Origin: Lysinibacillus telephonicus
Lineage (GTDB): Bacteria; Bacillota; Bacilli; Bacillales_A; Planococcaceae
NCBI RefSeq assembly: GCF_003966145.1
Contig: NZ_RXNR01000009.1
Coordinates: forward strand, 28,692 to 92,691
Direction: 5' to 3'
DNA: 64,000 bases
Within the stretch, counting starts at the first letter, position 1; the number at the start of each line of letters is the position of its first letter. The notes under the pieces were generated by a model that saw only the letters and a list, made by a program, of their open reading frames with translations, was not told where the DNA came from and made no database searches. The position numbers were made by a program, and so were the translations under genes. Shown one piece after another: positions 43,872-52,122 of the stretch.

Positions 43872-45929
43872 TTAGTTTAAAAAGTTTTTAAATGCTTCAA
43901 ATGGGAATAAATCTAAGAAATTATTCCATGAATCAGTATCAAACAATTCTGTTGATGAGCATTTTTCAGTTGGTACATCTTCTTTTTTTACATAAATAAG
44001 ACGTTGCTTTGGACAAGCATCTGTCGCAAGCTTGCCTGTTTCTATGTCAATGACAACACCTTCAACACCTTCTGGAGCTTCAAAGGTTTCATTTGGTTTT
44101 CCCTCATTAATTGCTTCCATAAAGTCAATCCAAACTTGTTTTGATGCAGCCATGTCTTCTTGTACAGAAAGGGTTTTTCCTTGATCATAACCATTCCATA
44201 CACCTGCTGTAATACTTGGAGTAAAACCTAATATCCACTGATCGCTAACAGTTGTCCCTGATTTTGCAGCATACGTATGAGTCATACGTGGGCGAAGAGA
44301 TACACCTGTTGCTGGAGAGTAGTCACTATATACTGGATCGAAAATGCCTGTTAACATATCGGTTAAAATAAAAGCATCTTCTTCTGAGATAACTTGCTTC
44401 TCTTCAGGTTTTTTATATTCATATACTATTTCGCCATTGGCATCTTCTATAGAAAGAATTGTTGTTGCCTGACGTTGTTTACCTTGTGCAGCAATTGTAT
44501 TATATGCATTTGTTAAATCATAAAGTGATGTTTCGATTGTACCAAGAGCAATCGATGGGTTATTAGCTTTTGAATAATTTAAATTAAATCGTTCTAACAT
44601 ATCCCGAAATGGTTCATAACCAATTTTCTCCAACGTTTTAACGGCATAAATATTGTCTGAGATTGCAATTGCTTGTGCCAGCGACATTTCACCATCAGCA
44701 TATTGTCCGTTTACATTTTGTGGTTTATATGTTGCTCGTCCATTGTCATACGTAAAAATTGTTTCTCCAACATTTAAATACGTTAGAGGAGAAAAGCCGT
44801 TTTCTAATGCTGCAGCGTAAAGAAATGGTTTAATAGACGAACCAGGTTGTCGAGCCGCTTGTGTTACTCGGTTAAATGAGCTTTTTTCATAATCTCTCCC
44901 GCCAACTAATGCAGTGACATGGCCTGTTTCAACATCCATACTTACTAAACCTGCTTGTAAGTCGCTATCTGGCATATTATTTTCAATAGCCTGTTCCGCA
45001 GCCTGTTGATGAGCTTGGTTTAATGTTGTTTTAATAACCCAACCGCCTTCACGAATATTTTTATTTTCCTTTTTTAAAATTTGTTCGGCTTCTTGCCAAA
45101 CAGCATCTAAAAAGTAAGGGGCGACGGACTTTGCTGCAGTCCATTGTTCATTTTTTAAAACTATTTTTTCCGAGATGGCACGTTCTTTTTCTTCTGATGA
45201 GATATACTCTTGATCTTCCATTAAGCCTAATATAGTTTTTTGTCGGTTAGTTGATTTTTCATAATTATTAATAGGAGAATAAATACTCGGACCTTTTGGA
45301 ATACCCGCCAATAGAGCAGACTCAGCTAATGTCAAATCGCTTGCTGATTTTCCAAAATAATACCGGCTTGCTGCTTCCACACCGTACATGCCGTGGCCAT
45401 AATTCACGGTGTTTAAATAGCCTTCTAAAATTTCATCTTTATTGTAAAAAGTTTCTAATCTGTATGCGTAAAATGATTCTTGTATTTTTCTTGTCCATGT
45501 TTTATCTAAAGATAGGTAGAGGTTGCGTGCAAGCTGCATTGTTATTGTACTTGCTCCCTCAGCCATACTTTGGGTTTTTAAATCTGTTAATAATGCACTC
45601 GCAATACGAGAAAAGTCAAAACCATTATGTTTATAGTAGTCTTTATCCTCTACCGCGACGGTTGCATCGATTAAATAAGGCGATATTTCATCCAAATCAA
45701 CCCAATATCTACGTTCGGCTGTAAAATAATCACCGATTCGATTTCCACTACTATCTAAAAACACGGATGCTTTCGTCACAGTTAAAGGTGGGGCACCGGC
45801 AATTTGGGCGTACAGCCGAATTCCCATAAGTGACACAGCTACTGCACTAATAAGAGCGACAGTAATGAAAACTGTATGCTTTATCCATTTTTGCCGTTTC
45901 TTTTTTCGTCTATAGCTTTGCCTACTCAT
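43872..45929 (-). CDS. pbpG: Class A penicillin-binding protein (PbpG/YwhE-like)
   Basis: Bifunctional peptidoglycan synthase of 685 residues. A basic cytoplasmic tail (1-18) and a membrane anchor (about 19-41) lead to the glycosyltransferase domain with E94 (AVEDKDYYKHNGFD). The transpeptidase motifs are S364xxK (GSSIKP), S424DN and K556SGT. Two C-terminal cysteines flank EKCSSTELFD. In B. subtilis PbpG is a forespore enzyme for spore wall synthesis, and the neighbours (ywhD, speB, argS) match that locus. speE, which lies between pbpG and speB in B. subtilis, is absent here. Confidence 0.92.
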   Translation of the reverse strand: MSRQSYRRKKKRQKWIKHTVFITVALISAVAVSLMGIRLYAQIAGAPPLTVTKASVFLDSSGNRIGDYFTAERRYWVDLDEISPYLIDATVAVEDKDYYKHNGFDFSRIASALLTDLKTQSMAEGASTITMQLARNLYLSLDKTWTRKIQESFYAYRLETFYNKDEILEGYLNTVNYGHGMYGVEAASRYYFGKSASDLTLAESALLAGIPKGPSIYSPINNYEKSTNRQKTILGLMEDQEYISSEEKERAISEKIVLKNEQWTAAKSVAPYFLDAVWQEAEQILKKENKNIREGGWVIKTTLNQAHQQAAEQAIENNMPDSDLQAGLVSMDVETGHVTALVGGRDYEKSSFNRVTQAARQPGSSIKPFLYAAALENGFSPLTYLNVGETIFTYDNGRATYKPQNVNGQYADGEMSLAQAIAISDNIYAVKTLEKIGYEPFRDMLERFNLNYSKANNPSIALGTIETSLYDLTNAYNTIAAQGKQRQATTILSIEDANGEIVYEYKKPEEKQVISEEDAFILTDMLTGIFDPVYSDYSPATGVSLRPRMTHTYAAKSGTTVSDQWILGFTPSITAGVWNGYDQGKTLSVQEDMAASKQVWIDFMEAINEGKPNETFEAPEGVEGVVIDIETGKLATDACPKQRLIYVKKEDVPTEKCSSTELFDTDSWNNFLDLFPFEAFKNFLN

Positions 45930-46080
45930 CCGTATTCACCTCATTTTCTTATTAAATATAGTATGGACTTGAACTTTCCGCTTTAATCGATTTTATACAT
46001 AAAAAAACTGTTGCACTTTGTCTAAAAACATCTATACTTTTTTCCTGTATGTATAAAACTATACGAAAAATGTCGAAATA

Positions 46081-46094
46081 AGGTTTCGAAACCT
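46081..46094. promoter_or_regulatory. Perfect 14-bp palindrome in the pbpG-speB divergent region
   Basis: AGGTTTCGAAACCT is fully self-complementary, 150 bp upstream of the pbpG start and 160 bp upstream of speB. It could be an operator for either gene. The rest of the 326-bp gap is A/T-rich with no other signal. Confidence 0.35.
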
Positions 46095-46255
46095 AACTTA
46101 ATCCGAATTTTCAGGCAGTAATTCACTATTGGACTTTCGAAAATTCCAAGTTTATTTGGTAATATGTGAATGTAAATGTTTGAATTGTCCCGAAAACTTC
46201 GAGGCATAAATTCACAAATGAAATGATTAAAATTTGAAAATAGCAGGTGAAGTAA

Positions 46256-47128
46256 ATGAGATTTGATGAAACATACTCAGGCAACGTATTTATTAAAAGT
46301 CATCCAAATTATGAGGAATCTAAGGCAGTACTTTATGGAATGCCAATGGACTGGACAGTAAGCTATCGTCCAGGTTCGCGTTTTGGTCCCGCACGTATCC
46401 GTGAAGTATCCATCGGGTTAGAGGAGTATAGCCCATATTTAGATCGTGAGCTAGATGATGTGAAATTTTTTGATGCTGGAGATATCCCGCTGCCATTTGG
46501 AAACGCGCAGAAATCACTAGATGAAATTGAGAAATTCGTTAAAAGACTTTTAGCTGATGGTAAAATTCCAGTAGGGATGGGTGGGGAACATTTAGTTTCT
46601 TGGCCTGTTATGAAAGCTGTTTATGAAAAATATAACGATTTAGCAATTATCCATTTCGATGCTCATACAGATTTACGTACTGAATATGAAGGGGAACCAC
46701 TTTCACACTCAACTCCAATTCGTAAAATTGCTGAGCACATCGGTCCAAACAATGTGTATTCATTCGGTATTCGTTCTGGAATGAAGGAAGAATTTGATTG
46801 GGCACGCGAGAACGGTATGCACATTTCAAAATTTGAAGTATTAGAGCCGTTAAAAGAAGTGCTGCCAACTTTAGCAGGGCGCAATGTTTACGTAACAATT
46901 GATATTGATGTATTAGACCCAGCACATGCACCAGGTACAGGTACAGTTGATTGCGGCGGCATTACATCAAAAGAATTACTAGCTTCAATCCACGCAATTG
47001 CGGGCAGCGATGTCAACGTAGTAGGCTTTGACTTAGTAGAAGTAGCCCCAATATACGACCCAAGCGAAATGACAGCAAACACAGCTTCTAAATTATTAAG
47101 AGAAATGATTCTTGGCTGGGTAAAATAA
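46256..47128 (+). CDS. speB: Agmatinase SpeB
   Basis: Binuclear manganese ureohydrolase of 290 residues that makes putrescine and urea from agmatine. Metal motifs are GGEH (109-112), DAHTD (135-139) and DIDVLDP (near 217). The final 53 bp of the gene (ANTASKLLREMILGWVK and stop) are repeated downstream. A GCAGGTGAAG ribosome binding site precedes the ATG. Confidence 0.93.
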   Translation: MRFDETYSGNVFIKSHPNYEESKAVLYGMPMDWTVSYRPGSRFGPARIREVSIGLEEYSPYLDRELDDVKFFDAGDIPLPFGNAQKSLDEIEKFVKRLLADGKIPVGMGGEHLVSWPVMKAVYEKYNDLAIIHFDAHTDLRTEYEGEPLSHSTPIRKIAEHIGPNNVYSFGIRSGMKEEFDWARENGMHISKFEVLEPLKEVLPTLAGRNVYVTIDIDVLDPAHAPGTGTVDCGGITSKELLASIHAIAGSDVNVVGFDLVEVAPIYDPSEMTANTASKLLREMILGWVK

Positions 47129-47251
47129 TGCGTTAGAAAGATTTATTTTATAGTTCTGCGGCGAAAGCGAAGCGCCAGCCACAAACACAGCTTCTAAATT
47201 ATTAAGAGAAATGATTCTTGGCTGGGTAAAATAATCCGTTAGAAAGATTTA
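47076..47251 (+). repeat. Tandem duplication of the speB 3' end with hairpin module
   Basis: 47076-47145 (end of speB plus 17 bp) and 47182-47251 are identical except one G/C change, an offset of 106 bp. Between them lies a module reading CTGCGGCGAAAGCGAAGCG followed by CCAGCCACAAA, which can fold (TGCGGC with GCCACA, inner GC-GAA-GC). The same type of module separates the repeats behind argS. The second copy repeats the last codons and stop but has no start. Confidence 0.9.
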
Positions 47252-47258
47252 ACCCTTG

Positions 47259-47352
47259 TTATGAGCGGGTTTAAGAGTTTTATGAGCGGAATTCTGAGAT
47301 ATATGAGCGATTTTTCACACTTTATGTGCGAATTTCACCAGTTTATGTGCGA
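47259..47352. repeat. 21-bp tandem repeats, second locus, five units
   Basis: Cores TTATGAGCGG (two), ATATGAGCGA and TTATGTGCGA (two) begin at 47259, 47280, 47301, 47322 and 47343, exactly 21 bp apart, with variable spacers. The core is the reverse complement of the one at 25187-25303. The array lies between the speB duplication and the terminator. Confidence 0.88.
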
Positions 47353-47360
47353 AACAAAAC

Positions 47361-47405
47361 AAAGAGCATGGAAAACTTGTTAAAAGTGTTCCATGCTCTT
47401 TTTTT
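47361..47405 (+). terminator. Terminator of the speB transcript
   Basis: AAAGAGCATGGAA pairs with TTCCATGCTCTTT, followed by T residues. Because it lies after the duplication and the 21-bp array, both are probably transcribed with speB. Confidence 0.88.
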
Positions 47406-47419
47406 CAAAAAGTTCAACC

Positions 47420-47449
47420 TTGATAAAAACACGAGATTCGTCCTATAAT
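47420..47449 (+). promoter_or_regulatory. Promoter of ywiB-argS
   Basis: TTGATA and TATAAT with an 18-bp spacer, 43 bp before the ywiB start. Confidence 0.6.
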
Positions 47450-47491
47450 GATAAGGTTATAGTAATGTAAGGCGAGGAGTTGACCATTGGA

Positions 47492-47932
47492 ATGAGTGAA
47501 GTTGAAAAAAACGTAAAAATAAAGTTAAACTCAACGATCCTGCCGGCAGATGGAGAATCCGAAACTTATGAATTGTGGTTAAGTGGAACTTATATTGAAA
47601 AATCGGGCAAAACATATTTACGATATGAAGAAGCAATCGATGAAAATAAGATTCGTACGACTGTTAAAATGGATAACGAAAATGCCCTTATTTTACGAAG
47701 TGGTGGAGTAAAGATGCGGCTTCCTTTTAATACACTTCAAAAAGAAGGCGGGCACTATGAAACACAATATGGAACGCTGCCTATCGTTACACAGACGCAT
47801 CAATTAACCCATGAACATAATGAACAAAGCGTGATAAATGGTAAATTTCATGTCCAGTATGACCTTATTATTAGTGGTCAATCTGTTGGTAAATATACGT
47901 TGGAAATTCAATATTCGGAGGGACAAAAATGA
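47492..47932 (+). CDS. ywiB: DUF1934 protein YwiB
   Basis: About 146 residues forming a predicted beta-barrel ([36 protein letters not shown]). It matches the YwiB/DUF1934 family, which always precedes argS in Bacillus; function unknown. The ATG at 47492 is used; an in-frame TTG at 47480 directly abuts GAGGAG, so the start is uncertain. Overlaps argS by 4 bp. Confidence 0.82.
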   Translation: MSEVEKNVKIKLNSTILPADGESETYELWLSGTYIEKSGKTYLRYEEAIDENKIRTTVKMDNENALILRSGGVKMRLPFNTLQKEGGHYETQYGTLPIVTQTHQLTHEHNEQSVINGKFHVQYDLIISGQSVGKYTLEIQYSEGQK

Positions 47933-49596
47933 ACGCAGTAGAGCAATTGCAACAATCCATTAAGCAGCTTCTAGCAGCTGCAGTTGAAAAATCGGGCTTA
48001 GTAGAAGAAGGTGCACAATATAACATCCACCTTGAAACTCCAAAAGATAAGGCGAATGGCGACTTTGCAACAAACCTGGCTATGCAATTAACAAAGTTAG
48101 CAAAGAAACCACCTCGTGCTATCGCGGAAAGCATTTTAGAAAACCTTGAAACTGAAGGTACAGAAATTGAAAAAATCGAAATTGCTGGACCTGGCTTCAT
48201 TAACATTACAGTTCGTAAAGACTTCCTGGCTGATGTTATTAAGGCTGTTAAAGAGCAAGGTGATAACTATGGACGTTCAAATGCAGGGAACGGTGAAAAA
48301 GTTCAAGTAGAGTTTGTTTCTGCAAATCCAACAGGTGACCTTCACTTAGGACATGCTCGTGGTGCCGCATTTGGGGATTCTTTATGTAATGTTTTGGACT
48401 TTGCTGGTTTCGATGTATCCCGCGAATATTATATTAACGATGCTGGAAATCAAATTAACAATCTTGCTTACTCATTAGAAGCACGCTACAAACAAGCATT
48501 AGGTTTGGATGCACAAATGCCAGAAGATGGCTACCATGGTCAAGATATTATCGACATTGCCGGAAAATTAGTAGAGCAATTTGGTAATTCCATTTTAGAA
48601 AAATCAGATGAAGAACGTTTCGAATTTTTCCGCGAACATGGTTTAAAGCTTGAGTTAGAAAAACTAAAAAATGACTTAGCAAACTTCCGCGTGAACTTTG
48701 ACGTTTGGTATTCAGAAACTTCTTTATACAAAAACGGCAAAATTGATGTAGCATTAAATAAATTAAAAGCAAACGGTCATGTTTTTGAAGAAGAGGGAGC
48801 TACATGGTTCCGTTCAACAACATTCGGCGACGATAAAGATCGTGTTCTAGTTAAATCTGACGGTTCATTTACTTATTTAACTCCTGATATTGCTTACCAT
48901 GAAGATAAAATCAATCGTGGTTTCGAAAAACTAATTAATATTTGGGGTGCTGACCACCACGGATACATTCCTCGTATGAAAGCGGCAATCCAAGCGCTTG
49001 GCTACGATCGTGATAAACTTGAAGTTGAAGTAATCCAAATGGTTCAGCTTTATAAAAACGGCGAGAAATACAAAATGAGTAAACGTACAGGTAACGCGGT
49101 TACAATGCGTGAGTTGGTAGAAGAAGTAGGGTTAGATGCAGTACGTTACTACTTCGTTAAAACTGCTTGTGATTCACACATGGACTTTGATTTAGATTTA
49201 GCAGTATCTCAATCAAACGAAAACCCTGTTTACTATGCACAATATGCTCATGCTCGTATTTGCTCAATTCTTCGTTCAGCAGAGGAACAAGGATTTAGTG
49301 CATCTTTAGATAATTTAAATCTTTTAACAGCTGAGAAAGAAGAGGATGTACTGAAAAAAGTTGGGGCGTTCCCACAAGTAGTAGCAGAAGCTGCGAATCA
49401 TCGTACACCTCACCGCATTGCGAATTACATTCAAGAATTAGCTGCTGCTTTCCACAGCTTCTACAATGCGGAAAAAGTAATCAACCCAGATAATAAAGAA
49501 CTAACAGAAGCACGCCTTTCACTAATTAACACAGTACGTGTAACATTAGCGAATGCCCTACGTTTAATAGGAGTAGCTGCACCTGAGAAAATGTAA
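47929..49596 (+). CDS. argS: Arginyl-tRNA synthetase
   Basis: Class I synthetase of 555 residues. The HIGH-type motif HLGH (139-142, in [15 protein letters not shown]) and [10 protein letters not shown] are present, plus the N-terminal Add1 domain and the C-terminal anticodon-binding DALR domain. The final 42 bp are copied three times downstream. A GGAGGGAC ribosome binding site lies inside ywiB. Confidence 0.95.
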   Translation: MNAVEQLQQSIKQLLAAAVEKSGLVEEGAQYNIHLETPKDKANGDFATNLAMQLTKLAKKPPRAIAESILENLETEGTEIEKIEIAGPGFINITVRKDFLADVIKAVKEQGDNYGRSNAGNGEKVQVEFVSANPTGDLHLGHARGAAFGDSLCNVLDFAGFDVSREYYINDAGNQINNLAYSLEARYKQALGLDAQMPEDGYHGQDIIDIAGKLVEQFGNSILEKSDEERFEFFREHGLKLELEKLKNDLANFRVNFDVWYSETSLYKNGKIDVALNKLKANGHVFEEEGATWFRSTTFGDDKDRVLVKSDGSFTYLTPDIAYHEDKINRGFEKLINIWGADHHGYIPRMKAAIQALGYDRDKLEVEVIQMVQLYKNGEKYKMSKRTGNAVTMRELVEEVGLDAVRYYFVKTACDSHMDFDLDLAVSQSNENPVYYAQYAHARICSILRSAEEQGFSASLDNLNLLTAEKEEDVLKKVGAFPQVVAEAANHRTPHRIANYIQELAAAFHSFYNAEKVINPDNKELTEARLSLINTVRVTLANALRLIGVAAPEKM

Positions 49597-49919
49597 TTAC
49601 TTAGCAAGTAATAAAAATAAAAGGTATTCTGTAGCGAAAGGCGAAGCCGACAGCTACAAACGCCCTACGTTTAATAGGCGTAGCTGCACCTGAGAAAATG
49701 TAATTACTTAACAAGTAATAAAAATAAAAAGTATTCTGTAGCGAAAGGCGAAGCCGACAGCTACAAACGCCCTACGTTTAATAGGCGTAGCTGCACCTGA
49801 GAAAATGTAATTACTTAACAAGTAATAAAAATAAAAAGTATTCTGTAGCGAAAGGCGAAGCCGACAGCTACAAACGCTCTATGTTTAATGGACATAGCTG
49901 CACCTAAGAAAATGTAATA
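49555..49919 (+). repeat. 107-bp tandem array made from the argS 3' end
   Basis: The last 42 bp of argS with 32 bp of trailer (49555-49628) recur at 49662-49735 and 49769-49842, with a shorter diverged copy from 49876 to about 49919. The period is exactly 107 bp. Each step is joined by an identical 32-base module CTGTAGCGAAAGGCGAAGCC plus GACAGCTACAAA, which folds as TGTAGC/GCTACA around GGC-GAA-GCC. The two middle copies are identical; the gene copy differs from them at three positions. Confidence 0.92.
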
Positions 49920-49949
49920 ACAAATATCCCCTAGTAATACAGGGCTTTC

Positions 49950-49992
49950 AGAGTGAAGACAAAGCAAATTGACTTTGTCTTCACTCTTTTTT
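49950..49992 (+). terminator. Terminator of ywiB-argS
   Basis: AGAGTGAAGACAAAG pairs with CTTTGTCTTCACTCT, then TTTTT. It comes after the whole tandem array, so the array is probably in the argS mRNA. Confidence 0.9.
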
Positions 49993-50182
49993 CATTTTAT
50001 AAACAGTTAAAAGCAACTAGCCAGACTGCCTCGTATCGCGGTAGCAGCAATACAACTTAATATGGAAGCCCTGAGTAAAAGAACTTTTAAAAAAATCCTA
50101 GGTACATAGACAATTCTATATTTATTGAGAACATATAACTCTATTTAATGTATAGAAAATTCTAATAATGTCATAATTTCTG

Positions 50183-50213
50183 TTGAAGTTTACGTTAACG
50201 TCAATGCTATACT
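50183..50213 (+). promoter_or_regulatory. MerR-type promoter and operator of the fatty-acid operon
   Basis: TTGAAG (-35) and TATACT (-10) are 19 bp apart, the lengthened spacer typical of MerR-regulated promoters. The spacer holds a near-palindrome TTTACGTTAACGTCAA (50189-50204), close to operators of LiuR-type MerR regulators. The regulator gene starts 23 bp downstream, so autoregulation is likely. Confidence 0.8.
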
Positions 50214-50236
50214 GATAAAAAAGAAGAGGTGATCAG

Positions 50237-50620
50237 ATGAAGACGATAAAGGAGGTTGCTAAGCAGTTCAATGTTTCAACTAGGACGCTTAGATACTATG
50301 AAGAAATTGGTCTGCTTCATCCAAGTCGCTCGATATCAAATCAACGAACCTTTTCAAAAAAAGAAATTGCAAAATTGAAACTCATCCTTAGAGGCAAAAA
50401 ATTTGGTTTTTCTCTTGAAGAAATAAAGGAGATGGTGCTGCTTTTCGATGTTGATCGTACAGGGATTCAACAACTGGAACGTACAGTCAACTACGGCGAG
50501 CAAAAAATGAAAGAAATTGATGAAAAAATCGCTGAGCTTACTCAAATGAAAAATGAATTACAGCAACTGTATACGATGTTTAGCGAAAAATTAACGAGAT
50601 TAAAAGGGGAAGATACTTGA
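50237..50620 (+). CDS. MerR-family transcription regulator (LiuR-like)
   Basis: 127 residues. Winged-helix MerR domain at 1-70 (IKEVAKQFNVSTRTLRYYEEIGLL), then a dimerisation coiled coil (about 80-120). No cysteine metal site is seen in the C-terminal region, which suits a regulator of acyl-CoA or branched-chain degradation genes rather than metal sensing. It overlaps the acyl-CoA synthetase gene by one base. Confidence 0.85.
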   Translation: MKTIKEVAKQFNVSTRTLRYYEEIGLLHPSRSISNQRTFSKKEIAKLKLILRGKKFGFSLEEIKEMVLLFDVDRTGIQQLERTVNYGEQKMKEIDEKIAELTQMKNELQQLYTMFSEKLTRLKGEDT

Positions 50621-52122
50621 TGAATAGTTCAAATTTATTAGCAAGAAATGCCCGAAAATATCCAATGAATGAAGCAGTAATTTGTAATGGTAGACGAACT
50701 ACGTATAAAGAGCTGGATGATCAAGTAACAAGATTAAGCAATGCTTTAATATCAAAAGGAATTAAACAAGAAGATAAAGTCGTTCTTTTTATGCCGAATG
50801 TTTTGGAATTTATCGTTAGTTATTTTGCTGTTCAACGAATCGGAGCAATTGTTGTGCCAGTAAATGCAAAGTTCACACTGTCTGAAGTTGAATACGTTGC
50901 ACAACATGCAGAAGCAAGTGCAATTATTGCTCATGAAGCAATCTTTTCATCAGTCGAAAAAATTTCAACTATACCATTAAAAATTAAAACAGGCCCGGCA
51001 AAAGAAGAATGGTTAAGCTATGAGGAACTTATTGAAAGCGCTGACAATACACAGATTAATTGTTTACTAAATGAAGATGACCTTTCTACAATTCTTTACA
51101 CATCCGGAACAACAGGCAAGCCAAAAGGGGTGCTTTTTAGCTATCGAAATATATTGGCTGTTGCACAAATGATTGCTATTGAAATGGAAGTAAAACCTGA
51201 AAGCCGTATTCTACTTATGATGCCATTAACACATTCTGCTCCATTACACCTATTCCTAATGTCTGGCATTCTAGTAGGTGCAACAAATGTATTAACCCCA
51301 ACGTTTACACCAGATTTATTCATTACTTCAGTTGAAAATGAAAAAACAACACACTTCTTTGGTGCACCAGTTGCCTACTTAGCCACTGCTTCACATCCTA
51401 GACTTCAAACAGCAGACCTCTCTTCAATGAAATGGTGGATATATGGTGGTGCGCCACTTTCTGAAAAGGAAGTTCACTATATACAACATGCATTTAAAAC
51501 AGAAAACTTAACATGTGTATACGGATTAACAGAAGCGGGTCCAAGCGGGGCGTTAATGTTTGGTTATGAACATGCTGGGAAGGCAGGAAGTGTTGGTAAA
51601 AGAGCTCCATTTGGTACAGAACTGCGCATAGTAAATGAAGATGGCAAAGACGTTGCAGTAGGGGAAATTGGAGAAATTGTTTTGTATGGGGAAGGGAACA
51701 TGATAGGTTATTACAAAGACCCTGAAGCAACTAAAGCTGCGTTTATTGACGGATGGGTGAAAACAGGAGATTTAGCTCGATTTGATGAGGATGGCTATAT
51801 TTGGATTGTGGACCGTAAAAAAGATGTCATTATTTCCGGAGGAGTTAATATCTATCCTAAGGAAATTGAAGATCGGATTCTTCAATATGAAGGGATTTTC
51901 GAGGTCGCTGTCGTTGGAGTGCCACATGAGGAATGGGGAGAAACTGTTAAGGCGATTTTTGCAGCAAAAACATCGATTGATAAAGAGGCATTAAAACAAT
52001 ATTTATCTGAACATCTAGCAAAATATAAAGTGCCGCGAATTTATGAGCAGGTGGAAGCATTACCGCGCAATGCAGCTGGGAAAATCTTGAAACAACAATT
52101 AAAACAGCAGGTGGTGAACTAA
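50620..52122 (+). CDS. Acyl-CoA synthetase (AMP-forming)
   Basis: ANL-superfamily ligase of 500 residues that activates a carboxylic or fatty acid to its CoA thioester. The ATP motif YTSGTTGKPKG is at 160-170, YGLTEAGP and the hinge DRKKDVIISGGVNIYPKEIE follow, and the catalytic lysine is in NAAGKILK. Chain length is unknown; the operon with MerR and acyl-CoA dehydrogenase indicates degradation. ATG overlaps the regulator's TGA; AAAGGGGAAG precedes. Confidence 0.88.
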   Translation: MNSSNLLARNARKYPMNEAVICNGRRTTYKELDDQVTRLSNALISKGIKQEDKVVLFMPNVLEFIVSYFAVQRIGAIVVPVNAKFTLSEVEYVAQHAEASAIIAHEAIFSSVEKISTIPLKIKTGPAKEEWLSYEELIESADNTQINCLLNEDDLSTILYTSGTTGKPKGVLFSYRNILAVAQMIAIEMEVKPESRILLMMPLTHSAPLHLFLMSGILVGATNVLTPTFTPDLFITSVENEKTTHFFGAPVAYLATASHPRLQTADLSSMKWWIYGGAPLSEKEVHYIQHAFKTENLTCVYGLTEAGPSGALMFGYEHAGKAGSVGKRAPFGTELRIVNEDGKDVAVGEIGEIVLYGEGNMIGYYKDPEATKAAFIDGWVKTGDLARFDEDGYIWIVDRKKDVIISGGVNIYPKEIEDRILQYEGIFEVAVVGVPHEEWGETVKAIFAAKTSIDKEALKQYLSEHLAKYKVPRIYEQVEALPRNAAGKILKQQLKQQVVN

